Shown: piece by piece, positions 47,027 through 58,466 of the stretch
Position numbering within the stretch: position 1 is the first letter of the stretch
How the letters are laid out: every line of letters begins with the position of its first letter
Assembly: GCF_958979055.1 (NCBI RefSeq)
Contig: NC_084898.1
Coordinates: forward strand, 25,633,102-25,697,101
Length of the DNA stretch: 64,000 nucleotides
DNA from: Alnus glutinosa
Lineage: Eukaryota; Streptophyta; Magnoliopsida; Fagales; Betulaceae
Direction: 5' to 3'
Position numbers and translations under genes: made by a program
Notes under the pieces: generated by a model
Seen by the model: only the letters and a program-made list of their open reading frames with translations
Database searches by the model: none
Told to the model about the DNA's origin: nothing

Positions 47027-47857
47027 TCAGATCTCTGAGATAAACTTAATAAAAGAGCAGAGCCCACCCAAGAAGTTATGATCAATAATGCCCTTGCCTT
47101 CCACAACATGTGCAAAATCAACAAGTTTAACTTCAGCACTGGAACTCCTTCCTTTAGACACTGATTCCTTATCATAGACCAAAAGAACTGAACAAGAATA
47201 GAAATGGAAAATGGTTTGATCCTCAAACCATTTTTTGAGCTCCAACAATTGTGCCAAAATTCCAGCAGAACCACCATAAACAGTTGATGCAAAAGAGCAA
47301 TCAGGGTCCATACCTGAATCTGCACATGCGTTAGAAGAAACAAACTTCCTCAGAACTAACCTGACATCCTTGGCAGTAAAGTTCTTGATAAGCTTCTTAT
47401 CAGGCTTCCAGATCCCAGATTCTTTGCTCCCATGTACCTGCAATCCAGATATCCTAAACCCCAGTGCAAGGCTCGTCGATTCTCTGTCTTTCTTAAAGCA
47501 CTTCTGGATATATTCCTCTGATGCTTCGGGATACCATGTTCTGGATCCAATCTTGATGTCCATGATAGATGGATTGAGGCAACTTGAGACAATATCTTGC
47601 AACACAAGATGAGGATGCAGGCCAGACCCATCAGATGCTTCTATAAGCTGAGTGCCATGAAAAATAGGGAAGAATCTACGAATGTGATTTGGAATCTTAT
47701 TGTTTGAAGAGAAAGATGTATAAAAGGCCACCTCTGCGGACCCACGTTCATCACTTTGAAGAGGCTTGTAGAAGTGCCCTGAATCATCTACCAAAGGACC
47801 AATCATTCCATCACAGGCCTGGTGGCCTGCAACCTGATGATCTGGGACCTTAAACAT
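47027..47857 (-). CDS. IPK2: Inositol polyphosphate multikinase (IPK2), copy A, 276 aa, intact
   Basis: A single coding exon. The catalytic signature PSIMDIKIG (96-104) is the P-x-x-x-D-x-K-x-G inositol-binding motif of the IPK family. SCSVLLVYD (221-229) corresponds to the S-S-x-L-L region and KLVDFAH (244-250) to the metal-binding D-F-A-H motif. The end LGGLCSFIKFISEI is typical of plant IPK2. The enzyme phosphorylates Ins(1,4,5)P3 at positions 6 and 3 on the route to InsP5 and InsP6, often in the nucleus. Length fits the family, and the intron-free coding region agrees with what I recall of Arabidopsis IPK2. The leader is split: acceptor next to 47875, donor at 48563, first exon from 48564. 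This copy and copy C differ at scattered residues, and both look functional. Confidence 0.9.
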   Translation of the reverse strand: MFKVPDHQVAGHQACDGMIGPLVDDSGHFYKPLQSDERGSAEVAFYTSFSSNNKIPNHIRRFFPIFHGTQLIEASDGSGLHPHLVLQDIVSSCLNPSIMDIKIGSRTWYPEASEEYIQKCFKKDRESTSLALGFRISGLQVHGSKESGIWKPDKKLIKNFTAKDVRLVLRKFVSSNACADSGMDPDCSFASTVYGGSAGILAQLLELKKWFEDQTIFHFYSCSVLLVYDKESVSKGRSSSAEVKLVDFAHVVEGKGIIDHNFLGGLCSFIKFISEI

Positions 47858-48563
47858 GGTATGGAGTATAAGAACCTCGCACCAAAGTCACTATTTATTC
47901 TCTTCAACTTTATTTATCCCATACTGATACTACTATATCAGTTTTAACCAAATGTAATAGAAGCATGCACCTCCTGCATATCCCAGTGGACATTCCGTCA
48001 GCTATCAGACATTTTATGAACAAACAATTAATGAAAACTGCATCATAACCAAAGGCAATGGTCTCCATATAAGGCAAAATTGTGACCACCATTTATTGAA
48101 AATAAAGACGGTAAATTAAGTAACAATAACAAACATGGTTAGCAATGTCCCATGGAAATCCTAACATGATTTTATGGAATGGACTTTATTGTAGGAAAGC
48201 TTGATATTAAGGTTTCTGATCTCAAATATTCCACCAAGATCCTACCCATCTTAATGAATTTAGCAAATAACTTGAGCTTCAAATGAAAAACGTAATCCCT
48301 CCATTCGGTCTAATTCACAACCACATAATCATGCATGCAGATCCTACTGCAGTGGTTTTCTGCAAACCCAAAATCAGTCTATCCTAGGAAGGTTGTGTAC
48401 AGCGTGAAAACTGAAAATAAATGATCCAATCACCCATATGCAAACAACAAAGACAGAAATCTACAAAAGAAATTCATTCTCTATAATCGGAAAATAAATA
48501 GCTTAGTGTTCCACAAATCTGACAAAAAAAAAAATCAAACAGAAAGAGGGATCGAGCGCTCAC

Positions 48564-48800
48564 CGATTGTTGTTTGATTCGAATCCGATGAAATGAGAGA
48601 GTGAGAGTGAGAGAGACTGAAGATGTCGCGGAGTATTACTCATGGAGTAATATTACTATGTTCTGCGCGTGGAATGTACGCGTCCAAGGCATAAATTTTG
48701 CGTGGCCCAACGAGAACGACACGACGCGTGGTTGCTATGCAATATGCATGAAGTCGACAATACCTTATGGAGAATCTCTATTTTAGTTTTATTTTTATTT
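48564..48800 (-). promoter_or_regulatory. First exon and promoter block of IPK2 copy A
   Basis: This is homologous to 43651-43900: exon end AACAATCG before a GTGAGC donor, GA-rich run, GGAATGTACGCGTCCAAGGC, GACGCGTGGTTGC. It also has GGCCCAA, a site-II-like motif, at 48703-48709. The block keeps the CGCG motifs despite divergence around them. Confidence 0.6.
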
Positions 48801-49157
48801 TCTCACAAAGCCAAAATACAAAGTAGATTGTTATTTTCTTGTCCAAAGTAATTAATCTAAAATTTAATGCTAATTTGCGTTAGCATGTAAGAGAATATGA
48901 AATTTTTTTTGTTTGCAAAAATGTTTTTAATTTGACATAAAGTGAAATAATTTTAAATGTTTCAGTATTTTGTATTTTGAATTATTTATTATATATATAA
49001 TAAAAAAAAATTGCATAAAAAGCGTTGCCGATCATAACGATAAGTGTCAAATATGTCTAACTTTGTCATGCTATGTTACAAATCGGACTTATCGTGATAA
49101 TTATTGCACTTACATTGCCTACAAATTCATGTCGGTATCAACAAAAACTTTTTGTAT

Positions 49158-49541
49158 CAATTTTCTGGGATAAATATATTTTAGCCTCTCAAACTACCAT
49201 AATTTCTTCGGATGGTCTCCCAAACTACCAATGCTTAGATTCTGGCCCTCTAAACTACCACTTTCTGATTTTTTGGCCTCATCCGTCCATTTATGCCGTC
49301 AATTCTAAACAGAAATCCGAAAATACTCTTCCTATACTTTGAAATTCTCACGGTTAAGGGATGGATATTTTTAGGTTTTTGACCAATTTCTGTTAGAATT
49401 GATGGCATAAATAGACGGATTGGGCCAAAAAATCAGAAAGTGGTAGTTTGGGGGACCAGAATCTAAGCATTGGTAATTTGTGAGGCTATTCAAAAAAAAG
49501 GTGATAGTTTTGGGAGCTAAAATATATTTAACCCCAATTTT
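49158..49541. mobile_element. 370-bp fold-back MITE with 7-bp TSD
   Basis: CAATTTT flanks it (49158-49164, 49535-49541). The arms (GGATAAATATATTTTAG ... CAAACTACCAATGCTTAGAT) match each other in inverse over about 170 bases. The paralogous empty site is visible at 46186-46192, where the flanks are joined without the insert. Confidence 0.9.
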
Positions 49542-49599
49542 ATTGTTAGACACATAAAAGTACCGTCTTCGTATGTGGAGATGACACATTTTTTAAATT

Positions 49600-49720
49600 A
49601 CTAACTGTATAGACCTGTAAACCCAACCAGAGTCACATTTTCCATGCGATTAATCTTTGATCCTGAAGGAAAGATTAGTCGTCTCACTAGCTTATTTATT
49701 AAATCTGAATCAGGCTTGAC
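49600..49720 (-). pseudogene. Germin-like protein C-terminal fragment (unit B)
   Basis: Homologous to 46255-46375 (NRMENVTLTGF region on the minus strand). It stops abruptly at about 49720, after which the sequence is unrelated, so it is a duplicated and truncated relic. Confidence 0.65.
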
Positions 49721-50187
49721 TAAGTACATATTGGCAATTGTTTGAGAAAGTGGACAACTGCATTTTTGTGTCAAAATAACGAAGATGATAGAACAAATTA
49801 GCGTTTCACCGGCCTTGATAGCGTCTCACCACTAAAAGAGAAGAGAAGTCACACCTCAAAAAAACAAATGTCTTTTTTTTTTTCTTCCATAAATATTTAT
49901 ATGTCTATTACAATAAAACATTATGCTTAAATAAGCTCATAGATTAAACTCTAACCCTAATATGGCTAACTTTGGGCCAAGTCCATTTTTGAATTACAAA
50001 TAGCTTAAACTTTGGGTTAAATTCATAATTAAATTCAAATAAAACTAATAATTTAAATAAAACTAAATGACCAATTTATTCTAATCCCACGATACAAGCC
50101 TGTTCATTTCTGAGTGTCACAACTGGTACAAATACAGTTTCTTAGGGTCTGGCCAAGAAGCTTTGGTTGTATCCTCATCCGAGCAAG

Positions 50188-51019
50188 TCAGATCTCTGAG
50201 ATAAACTTAATAAAAGAGCAGAGCCCACCCAAGAAGTTATGATCAATAATGCCCTTGCCTTCCACAACATGTGCAAAATCAACAAGTTTAACTTCAGCAC
50301 CGGAACTCCTTCCTTTAGACACTGATTCCTTATCATAGACCAGAAGAACTGAGCAAGAAGAGAAATGGAAAATGGTTTGATCTTCAAACCATTCTTTGAG
50401 CTCCAACAATTGTGCCAAAATTCCAGCAGAACCACCATAAACAGTTGATGCAAAAGAGCAATCAGGGTCCATACCTGAATCTGCACGTGTTAGAAGAAAC
50501 AAACTTCCTCAGAACTAACCTGACATCCTTGGCAGTAAAGTTCTTGATAAGCTTCTTATCAGGCTTCCAGATCCCAGATTCTTTGCTCCCATGTACCTGC
50601 AATCCAGATATCCTAAACCCCAGTGCAAGGCTCGTCGATTCTCTGTCTTTCTTAAAGCACTTCTGGATATATTCCTCTGATGCTTCGGGATACCATGTTC
50701 TGGATCCAATCTTGATGTCCATGATAGATGGATTGAGGCAACTTGAGACAACATCTTGCAACACAAGATGAGGATGCAGGCCAGACCCATCAGATGCTTC
50801 CATAAGCTGAGTGCCATGAAAAATAGGGAAGAATTTACGGATGTGATTTGGAATCTCACTGTTAGACGAGAAAGACTTATAAAAGGCCTCCTCAGTGGAC
50901 CCACGTTCACCACTTTGAAGAGGCTTGTAGAAGTGCCCTGAATCATCCACCAAAGGACCAATCATTCCATCACAGGCCCGGTGGCCTGCAACCTGATGAT
51001 CTGGAACCTTAAGAGGCAT
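50188..51019 (-). pseudogene. IPK2 copy B, frameshifted by a 2-bp deletion
   Basis: The start MPLKVPDHQ at 51019 and the inositol-binding motif PSIMDIKIG are present. At about 50486 the sequence reads CACGTG where copies A and C have CACATGCG or CACATGTG. The resulting shift ends the frame at SSNTCRFRYGP (stop at 50462). The remaining third (SGMDPDCSFAS to FISEI) continues in another frame to 50188. A product would lack the SxLL and DFAH motifs. Its leader intron resembles that of the glycine-rich gene more than copies A and C do (GAGCAACTTTTTAAT... segment at about 51147). Confidence 0.88.
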
Positions 51020-51264
51020 GGTATGGAGGAGTATAAGAACCTGGATTTTTTTAACAAACATGGTTAGCAATGTCCCATGTAAATCCTAACAAGTGACATG
51101 CTAATGCAGAGGTTTTGTGTCTAATTCACAACCACATAAATCATGTAGATCCTAATGCAGAGCAACTTTTTAATATACGTACGGATGATTATGGTTGAGG
51201 TCGTCTATCCTAGGAAGGTTGTTGACTCGTTGTGTATAGCGTGGAAACTGAAAATAAATGATCC

Positions 51265-52475
51265 TTTTCTCTTAATTATTTTCCTGAGGTAGTACCGTTA
51301 ATTAGGCCCCATTCAGTAATGCTGTAGGATACTCTAAAGTTGATCTGACGTGATTTCTGAATATAAAAACTCATTTTCACGACCCATATGCTATGTGAGA
51401 CCATGAGGATTGTGTAGGGTACTCTTTGCGATATGACCATATGTGGGGTAAATATCATTAGTAAAGAAATAATACGTTGTAAATACTAAATACATACCCA
51501 GAATCTGTCTAATAGCCACAGAATCAACCCAAGGGCTCACAGAATTAAGAGTGATGCCTACCAATCTTTTTTTTTTTCTTTTTTTTCTGACATGCCATAC
51601 AAGAGGAATTAGTAACCTTCATGAGGCATGGTCTCCAGCCAATTGAACTACCATTTGAGGACGCCTACCAATCATATGGTAGGTATAGATCTTCCAGTTT
51701 TGTTAACAATAGAATATTGAGTCTCTTTGAAAAGTTTAAAAGAAATGGACAATCTCTTCTAATTGTGAATTACGACTTTTATAGGTTTTTTTTTTTTTTT
51801 ATTTTTTTTATTTTTATTTTTTTTATGGGTAAGAAAATTATATAGAATTTATTATAGTAAACACATTTAGATGTAATTTTACAAAAATATATTGACATGT
51901 GAGGATGTTTGTCTCGAGATATTTATGAGTTTGCTTTCAAATAAGATGCATATCCACAAAGTACACCATTTTTCTCAAATCCAAATTTTCCTAATATCCT
52001 GTGATGGAGTTTTGGACTTACAGCCTTCTCAAATCCAAATAAAAAAAAATAAAAAGGAAAAAATTGTGCGTATGTCGTTTAATCTTAAATTTGGATACTT
52101 TGGTTTAATTAATTCTTATATTTGCTTAAATTTGAATTAATTTTCCTTTATATTGTTTGTTGATTTATACTATTGTCGATTTATACCAAGTTTTTTTAAT
52201 TGTAGAAAATAGATCACAATTGGTTAAGTTTTCATAATCAATTATTCCGGTGTGAGAATTAATAAGTCTAAAGAAGTATTTTAGAGTGTTTTACCAAACA
52301 TGCGAGATTTTTGTTTGGCACAGCTTTTTAGATAGTAGAAGAATTTTAATTTTAAGCTCCTCACCGCAATCCTTTTTTTATTTTTTATTTTTTGAAGTCT
52401 TCTCACCACAATCCTAAACAGGCAATTAGAGCAACTCCAGCAGACCATTCATACAGCTCATAATACCTACATTTA
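51265..52475. other. AT-rich spacer; no gene recognised
   Basis: Homology with the leader intron of the other units stops near 51263. Beyond it lie T-rich tracts (51569-51587, 51785-51825) and no convincing coding region. Copy B's own first exon and promoter were not found here, so its leader is incomplete. Confidence 0.5.
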
Positions 52476-53205
52476 TGTTCCGTTTGTTTCGGTGTAAAAT
52501 GGTTTCCGTCGTAAAATATTTTCAGGAAAGTCATTTTTCAGAAAAATATTTTCCGTTGAAAATATTTTCCGGTGTTTGGCGCATACGAAAAATTACAAAT
52601 ATTTTGTAAATTTTAATTTAATCATATTAATTTTAAAAAAATTAAAAATTAAAATAATATAAAAATATTTTTTTATATTTGACACATACAAATTCCGGCA
52701 AACGTGGTCGGAATCTGGCCATTTGTGCCGGATTCCAGCAATCTCTACCGGAACCCCGCACAAAACGGCTGGATCCCGGCCAATTGACAAGAAGCCGGCC
52801 GTCCTGGCCAGATTTCAGCCAGCTGGCAGGGATCCTGCTGTTCTGGGAGGATCCTGGCTATATGGCCGGGGATCCGGCCAGTTTGGCCTGAATCTGGCAC
52901 GATACTGCCAGAATTCGGCAATGGTTGCCGGATGTCGCCGGATTCCTGCACTAACCGGTGTTAGAATCTGGCTTGTCGGAATTCGGCGATAGTCAACTGC
53001 TTGAACGTAAAGGTCGACTACATTGTTTAAAAAAGAGTCGATTGTGTCTACCATTTACGGAAAATGATTTACGCTCTTTTTTTTTCTTCGAAATTTATTA
53101 AGTATTTTTGGTCAAATGAAAATCATTTTTCGGTTGATCATTATTTTCGCTCCTACCAAACACATGAAAATACCGAAATCATTTTACGCCGAAACAAACG
53201 GAGCA
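52476..53205. mobile_element. Inverted-repeat element with GC-rich repetitive core
   Basis: The ends are inverted (TTCCGTTTGTTTCGGTGTAA on the left; GCTCCGTTTGTTTCGGCGTAA as the reverse complement of the right), with arms of over 60 bases rich in AAAATATTTTCC. The core (52690-52990) is GC-rich, built of degenerate short units around CCGGAATCCGGC. It is the same family as 59378-60233. No transposase frame; the TSD is unclear. Confidence 0.75.
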
Positions 53206-53360
53206 TTAAATATACAACTTTTTCACCACCTTGTCTATGTGGCAAGGTGGTGGTTCCTCACTAAGTTTAGAGTTTTTTTTTTTTTTTTTTTAAATAAAAT
53301 AAGGTGGGGAACCACCATCTTGGTACATAGACAAAGTGATGAAAAGTTGTATATTTAGAT
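53206..53360. mobile_element. About 150-bp hairpin MITE next to the GC-core element
   Basis: TTAAATATACAACTTTTTCA at the left matches the reverse complement of the right end. The arms are about 55 bases with few mismatches, separated by a T tract. It directly abuts the right end of the previous element. Confidence 0.65.
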
Positions 53361-53643
53361 GATGAAGAATCACATCTCATTTGCTAATTGCTATGCATCA
53401 AGAAGAATCTCTAATATTTTAGTTTTATTTTTATTTTCTCACAATGCCAAAATTCAAAGTAGATTGTTATTTTCATTCCCAATTAATAATAATTCATCTG
53501 CTAATTTTCGTTACCATGTCAAAGAATATGATTTTTTTTTTTTACAAAAATGTTTTAATTTGACATAAAGGTGAAATAATTTTAAATGCTTCAAGAGTGT
53601 TTTGTATTTTGAATAATTTGTTAATTTTTATTTTTCATTTTTT

Positions 53644-53647
<4 letters not shown>

Positions 53648-53727
<80 letters not shown>

Positions 53728-53870
53728 AGAAAAAATATTGGACAAAAAGCGTTGTCAATCGAAATGATAATTGTAAAATACGTCCAACTTTATATATATA
53801 TAAAATAAGAAAAAATATTGGACAAAAAGCGTTGTCAATCGAAATGATAATTGTAAAATACGTCCAACTT
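53648..53870. repeat. (TA)n tract plus perfect 80-bp tandem duplication
   Basis: About 70 bases of TA units lead into 53711-53790, which is repeated without change at 53791-53870. The duplicated segment includes part of the unit-upstream block (GACAAAAAGCGTTGTCAATC). Each copy begins with TA repeats, suggesting slippage or unequal exchange. Confidence 0.9.
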
Positions 53871-53997
53871 TGTGATGCTATGAATGTTTCGTTCGTTCAT
53901 AAATCATAAGTTCATAACCATCCCTTTCTACGATTTCCTTTGAACCATGCTGTCTATATCACTCTTTTATGATGGGCTCAATATTCCAAACTTGGGC

Positions 53998-54037
<40 letters not shown>

Positions 54038-54144
54038 TTTATTAATTTTTTATTTATTTTTAAGGGGGGCGTGATCTTAGTTGAGAATAACATGAATGAC
54101 AGTCAAATAGTCACATTTTACAGTAGAAAGATGCTCATGGTATT

Positions 54145-54985
54145 AGAGCATTCACAGTGGCTTATGTAAAAGTCACTGTAAATCTAAAATACATAACAAA
54201 ACCACAAAAAGCCTATTCCATCGGCTTCTCTATTCCAAATCTACTCAATATTTTATTGTTGTTTCTCTCACTTTCTTCCTCTTTCTCGTCACTTTCACTT
54301 TCTTTCGCTTGCCCCTTCAGTCTCTCTAGGAAGTACAGGCGAGCTCGTCGTCACTAGCTCGGGGGTTGGAGATCTCGACGGTGACGACTACCGGATCGTC
54401 GGGCTGCTACACGTCCTTGTTCGAGGGAATCAAACTTTGGCACAAAACTGAGCTCTTACTCAAACGGAAGATGACGATGCGTTTGGGTGTGAGTTTCTCT
54501 TTGTGTGTTTGTGGGAAACGGAGATGATGGGTTGGAGTTGATGAGAGAAGGGCTTGATTTCGGTATTTGACAAGGGATAGGCGATCGACGGTGGAGATGT
54601 TGTGGAGGAGGACGCCGGAGGGGAGAGGAGGGAGAAGATGGCTTGGGAGTAATCATCCAGAAGAAAAAAGAAAAAAAAAATAAAAAATTCCTTTTATGAA
54701 TGCAGATAATGAGTGGCAGCGTGGAGATGGAACCATCCAGAAGATATTTTTATTTTTTTTATATTTTTTTTTTATATGCGTGCAGAAGATGCGTGGAGAT
54801 GGAACCATCCAGAAGAAAAAAAAAAAGAAAAAAAATATTAAAAATGATTATTTTAATAAAATAGATAAAAATTTAGATAATCGGAATAATGATAGTTTTG
54901 AAAGTGGTTAGCTAAACTATCAAAAAGTGGGTTTTAATTATCTAAAATAAATAAAAATTTGCATCATCCGATGAGAATATTCTTA
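54145..54985. mobile_element. Possible degenerate DNA transposon derivative
   Basis: The ends (TAGAGCATTCACAGTGGCTT and, in reverse complement, TAAGAATATTCTCATCGGAT) resemble the paired termini of a common plant MITE/MULE group. The inside contains a GC-richer stretch (54340-54650) with a Pro/Ser-rich minus-strand frame. GTGGAGATGGAACCATCCAG occurs twice, at about 54721 and 54793. The TSD is not clear. Confidence 0.4.
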
Positions 54986-55342
54986 CAGTTTTTATTGTAG
55001 CTTTTTTACAAATTGACATAAAAATTCATAATTTTTAAAATGATTAAGAATTTATGATCGACAAAGCCAAGCACTAAATTCATACTTATTATAAAACTCT
55101 AATATGAACCGTCCAAAATCTATCACATCATTTATTATAAAAATGATAATTAAAAAAAAAGTATTTAATATTTTATTTTTAGTCACCCTCTGCCCATCCT
55201 GGCCTCTCACTAGTCACTATCATGGAGCGCCTTTCCCACCTCTTCACCCCCCTCCCCACGGATAATTGCTACTTGGATTATTCTCCCCCATGCCATGCCC
55301 TTCCAAAATTGCTTTAGAATCAAATGGACAAAAAAAACTCAG

Positions 55343-55625
55343 TTTGTTTCTGGTATCAATAAAACCGGCAATAATAGCACCGTTGCTGACATACAACATC
55401 TCATAAGCTCTTGGATGGAAAGAAAAATGCTATATGTATTTAAATTTTTATAAAGGAAGCCTTATTAAGATGATGTTGAACTTATTAATTAGTACTCGTA
55501 ACATTTTTTTTAATAATTGTTTTGATCATCTCAAATAAATAAGCTCATCATCAGTTAGTAATGCTCTATTTGTAAAAGTTTAAATATATATAGCATTTCT
55601 CGGGTGGGAATAGGGCGTTACCAGG
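55343..55625 (-). pseudogene. Germin-like protein fragment of unit C, split by a MITE
   Basis: Homologous to 46524-46620 (GAIIAGFIDTRNKL on the minus strand). The fragment is interrupted at 55421-55601 by a MITE and continues as GGGTGGGAATAGGGCGTTAC. Confidence 0.7.
55412..55610. mobile_element. 181-bp MITE with 9-bp TSD (MULE-type)
   Basis: The element (55421-55601) has inverted ends (AGAAAAATGCTATATG and ATATAGCATTTCTC). The flanks TGGATGGAA and GGGTGGGAA (55412-55420, 55602-55610) match at 7 of 9. The uninterrupted paralogous site is GGGTGGGAA at 46593-46601. Related to 57606-57787. Confidence 0.75.
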
Positions 55626-56043
55626 CCATCCGAATGATGTTAGCAGTATAATGCGAATAAATGCGAGGACAGATCATGAGAAACTACATAGCAAACTATG
55701 TAGTGGGAATAAGACTGGTAAATTTTACTACTAATGTGGCAAGCAGGGAAAATCAAAATTCAATGCTTTTGTGTATCAACATATACCGGTCCAATCCAGA
55801 AGTGCAACAACAGCATTGCAGGTAAAACATTCTAAGATCAATCCATTGAAACAACCTAATCAATGTGAATAAAAATAAGGCCCAATAAAGTAGAAAGTAA
55901 TAAGAGCCTAAACACTTTAGATTTCAGAATCCCACAATACAACTATACAAGCCTGTTCATTTCTGAATGTCACAACTGGTACAAATACAGTTCTTAGGGT
56001 CTAGCTGGCCAAGAAGCTTTTGTTGTATCCTCATCTGAGCAGG

Positions 56044-56874
56044 TCAGATCTCTGAGATAAACTTAATAAAAGAGCAGAGCCCACCCAAGAAGTTATGATC
56101 AATAATGCCCTTGCCCTCCACAACATGTGCAAAATCAACAAGTTTAACTTCAGCACCGGAACTGCTTCCTTTAGACACTGATTCCTTATCATAGACCAAA
56201 AGAACTGAACAAGAATAGAAATGGAAAATGGTTTGATCCTCAAACCATTTTTTGAGCTCCAACAATTGTGCCAAAATTCCAGCAGAACCGCCATAAACAG
56301 TTGATGCAAAAGAGCAATCGGGGTCCATACCTGAATCTGCACATGTGTTAGAAGAAACAAACTTCCTCAGAGCTAACCTGACATCCTTAGCAGTAAAGCT
56401 CTTGATAAGCTTCTTATCAGGCTTCCAGATCCCAGATTCGTTGCTCCCATGTACCTGCAATCCACATATCAGAAACCCCAGTGCAAGGCTCGTCGATTCT
56501 GTGTCTTTCTTAAAGCACCTCTGGATATATTCCTCTGATGCTTCGGAATACCATGTTCTGGATCCAATCTTGATGTCCATGATAGACGGATTGAGGCAAC
56601 TTGAGACAACATCTTGCAACACAAGATGAGGATGAAGGCCAGACCCATCAGATGCTTCTATAAGCTGAGTGCCATGAAAAATAGGGAAGAATTTACGGAT
56701 GTGATTTGGAATCTCACTGTTGGACGAGAAAGATTTATAGAAGGCCTCCTCTGTGGACCCACGTTCACCACTTTGAAGAGGCTTGTAGAAGTGCCCTGAA
56801 TCATCCACCAAAGGACCAATCATTCCATCACAGGCCTGGTGGCCTGCAACCTGATGATCTGGGGCCTTAAGCAT
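56044..56874 (-). CDS. IPK2: Inositol polyphosphate multikinase (IPK2), copy C, 276 aa, intact
   Basis: A full-length frame, MLKAPDHQVAG to FISEI, with PSIMDIKIG (96-104), SCSVLLVYD (221-229) and KLVDFAH (244-250) all present. It differs from copy A at scattered positions, for example an acidic change in KKDTEST and ICGLQVHGSNE for ISGLQVHGSKE. Whether it is expressed cannot be seen. Its first exon and donor are intact at 57411, but its promoter carries a 182-bp MITE and further insertions upstream, so regulation may differ from copy A. Confidence 0.88.
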   Translation of the reverse strand: MLKAPDHQVAGHQACDGMIGPLVDDSGHFYKPLQSGERGSTEEAFYKSFSSNSEIPNHIRKFFPIFHGTQLIEASDGSGLHPHLVLQDVVSSCLNPSIMDIKIGSRTWYSEASEEYIQRCFKKDTESTSLALGFLICGLQVHGSNESGIWKPDKKLIKSFTAKDVRLALRKFVSSNTCADSGMDPDCSFASTVYGGSAGILAQLLELKKWFEDQTIFHFYSCSVLLVYDKESVSKGSSSGAEVKLVDFAHVVEGKGIIDHNFLGGLCSFIKFISEI

Positions 56875-57410
56875 GGTATGGAGTATAAGAACCTCGCACC
56901 AAAGTCACAATTTGTTCTCTTCAACTTTATTTATCCCTTACTGATACTGCTATATCAGTTTTAACCAAATGTAATAGAAGCATGCACCTCCTACATATCC
57001 GAGTGGACATTCCGTCAGCTATCAGACATTTTATGAACAGACAATTATTAAGGTTTATGATCTCAAATATTCCACCAACATCCTACCCATTTTTATGAAT
57101 TTAGCAAATAACTTGACCTTCAAATGAAAAACGTAATCCTTCCATTCGGTCTAATTCACAACCACATAATCATACATGCAGATCCTACTGCAGTGGTTTT
57201 CTGCAAAACCAAAATCAGTCTATCCTAGGAAGGTTGTGTACAGCGTGAAAACTGAAAATAAATGATCCAATCACCCATATGCAAACAACAAAGACAGAAA
57301 TTTACAAAAGAAGCTCATTCTCTATAATCGGAAAACAAATAGCTTAGTGTTCCACAAATCTGACAAAAAAGAAAAAAAAAAACAAACAGAAAGAGGGATC
57401 GTGCGCTTAC

Positions 57411-57597
57411 CGATTGTTGTTTGATTTGAATCGGATGAAATGAGAGAGTGAGAGTGAGAGAGAGAGAGAGAGAGATGTCGCGTAGGAGAATATTAATATT
57501 ACTCCATGAGTAATATTACTATATCTGCGCGTGGAATGTACGCGTCCAAGCATAAATTTTGCACGGCCCAACGAGAACGACACGACGCGTGGTTGCT
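57411..57597 (-). promoter_or_regulatory. First exon and promoter block of IPK2 copy C
   Basis: The same order as copy A: AACAATCG exon end with GTAAGC donor, (GA)n, GGAATGTACGCGTCCAAG, CGGCCCAACGAG, GACGCGTGGTTGC. It is interrupted at 57605 by a MITE. Confidence 0.6.
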
Positions 57598-57796
57598 ATG
57601 CAATAGAGAAATGATAGGGGTACTAAATTTTTTTACCAAAAGATAGGTACCAAATGATGTGGAGCTTATTCATTGGTACTTGTAGCATTTCTTTTTATTA
57701 ATTGTTTTGATCATCTCCAATGAATAAACTCCACATCATTTGGTACCCATCTTTTGGTAAAAAAATTTGGTACACCTAGCATTTCTCTATGCAATA
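57597..57796. mobile_element. 182-bp MITE with perfect 9-bp TSD in the copy C promoter
   Basis: TATGCAATA flanks 57606-57787 exactly (57597-57605, 57788-57796). The termini GAGAAATGATAGGGGTAC and, inverted, GAGAAATGCTAGGTGTAC form long inverted repeats, and a TGATGTGGAG-type inner repeat extends the hairpin. A 9-bp TSD indicates Mutator-type transposition. The empty site in copy A is 48736-48744. Confidence 0.92.
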
Positions 57797-58466
57797 TGCA
57801 TAAAGTCGACGATATCTTAAGGAGAATCTCATTTTAGTTGGAGGCCGGCTACACTTGCGCCCAAAATCTAAGACCCATTTTTTACAACCTGACGTGGCAT
57901 TACACATGAGATTATTTTTTTTCCTTTTATTTTTTTTTTTCTTTCGTTTTCTTCTTTTGGAAGCCAAGCCACCAGCACCCCAACCACTCCGGCGAGGGAA
58001 AGAGAGATCCGGCGCTCCCAACCCCAACCTATACCTAGACCATCGGCGACAGAGAGAAATCCGGCGAGGGAAAGAGAGATTCGGCCGGCGTGCATGGGTT
58101 TCCGGCCGGATCTCTCTTTCTCTCACCCCGACCCAACCCCGACCACCTATGATAGAGAGAGATCCGGCCGGTTTGCGTGGCTTGCCGGCCGGATCTCTCT
58201 TTCTCTCACCTGACCTAACCTCGATCACCTGTGACAGAGAGAGATCCGGCCATTGTGCTCATTTTTCCGGTCGGATCTCTCTCTTTTTTTTGGGTTTCCG
58301 GCCGGAGCCACGAAACCCACGTCGGAAATCCATCTTTCCCGAGTCCGGTACTCTCCCTCGTCGCCCCAAGCTTCAGATCCCGTCGTTGCCGGCTAGAGAG
58401 AAGAAGAAGAACGAGAGAGAGAGCGTTTTGTTTTAATGAAGAAAAAGAAAAAAAGAATGTTAGATT

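Noticed and set aside
47014-47343. Alternative-frame ORFs repeated in each IPK2 copy (also 50175-50486 and 56031-56360)
   Set aside because: Shadows of the IPK2 reading frame; the IPK2 frame carries the catalytic motifs.
57855-58436. 193-codon ORF in the GC-rich block
   Set aside because: Low-complexity Arg/Ser/Pro-rich reading of a repeated DNA block inside an inverted-repeat element, with no recognisable domain.
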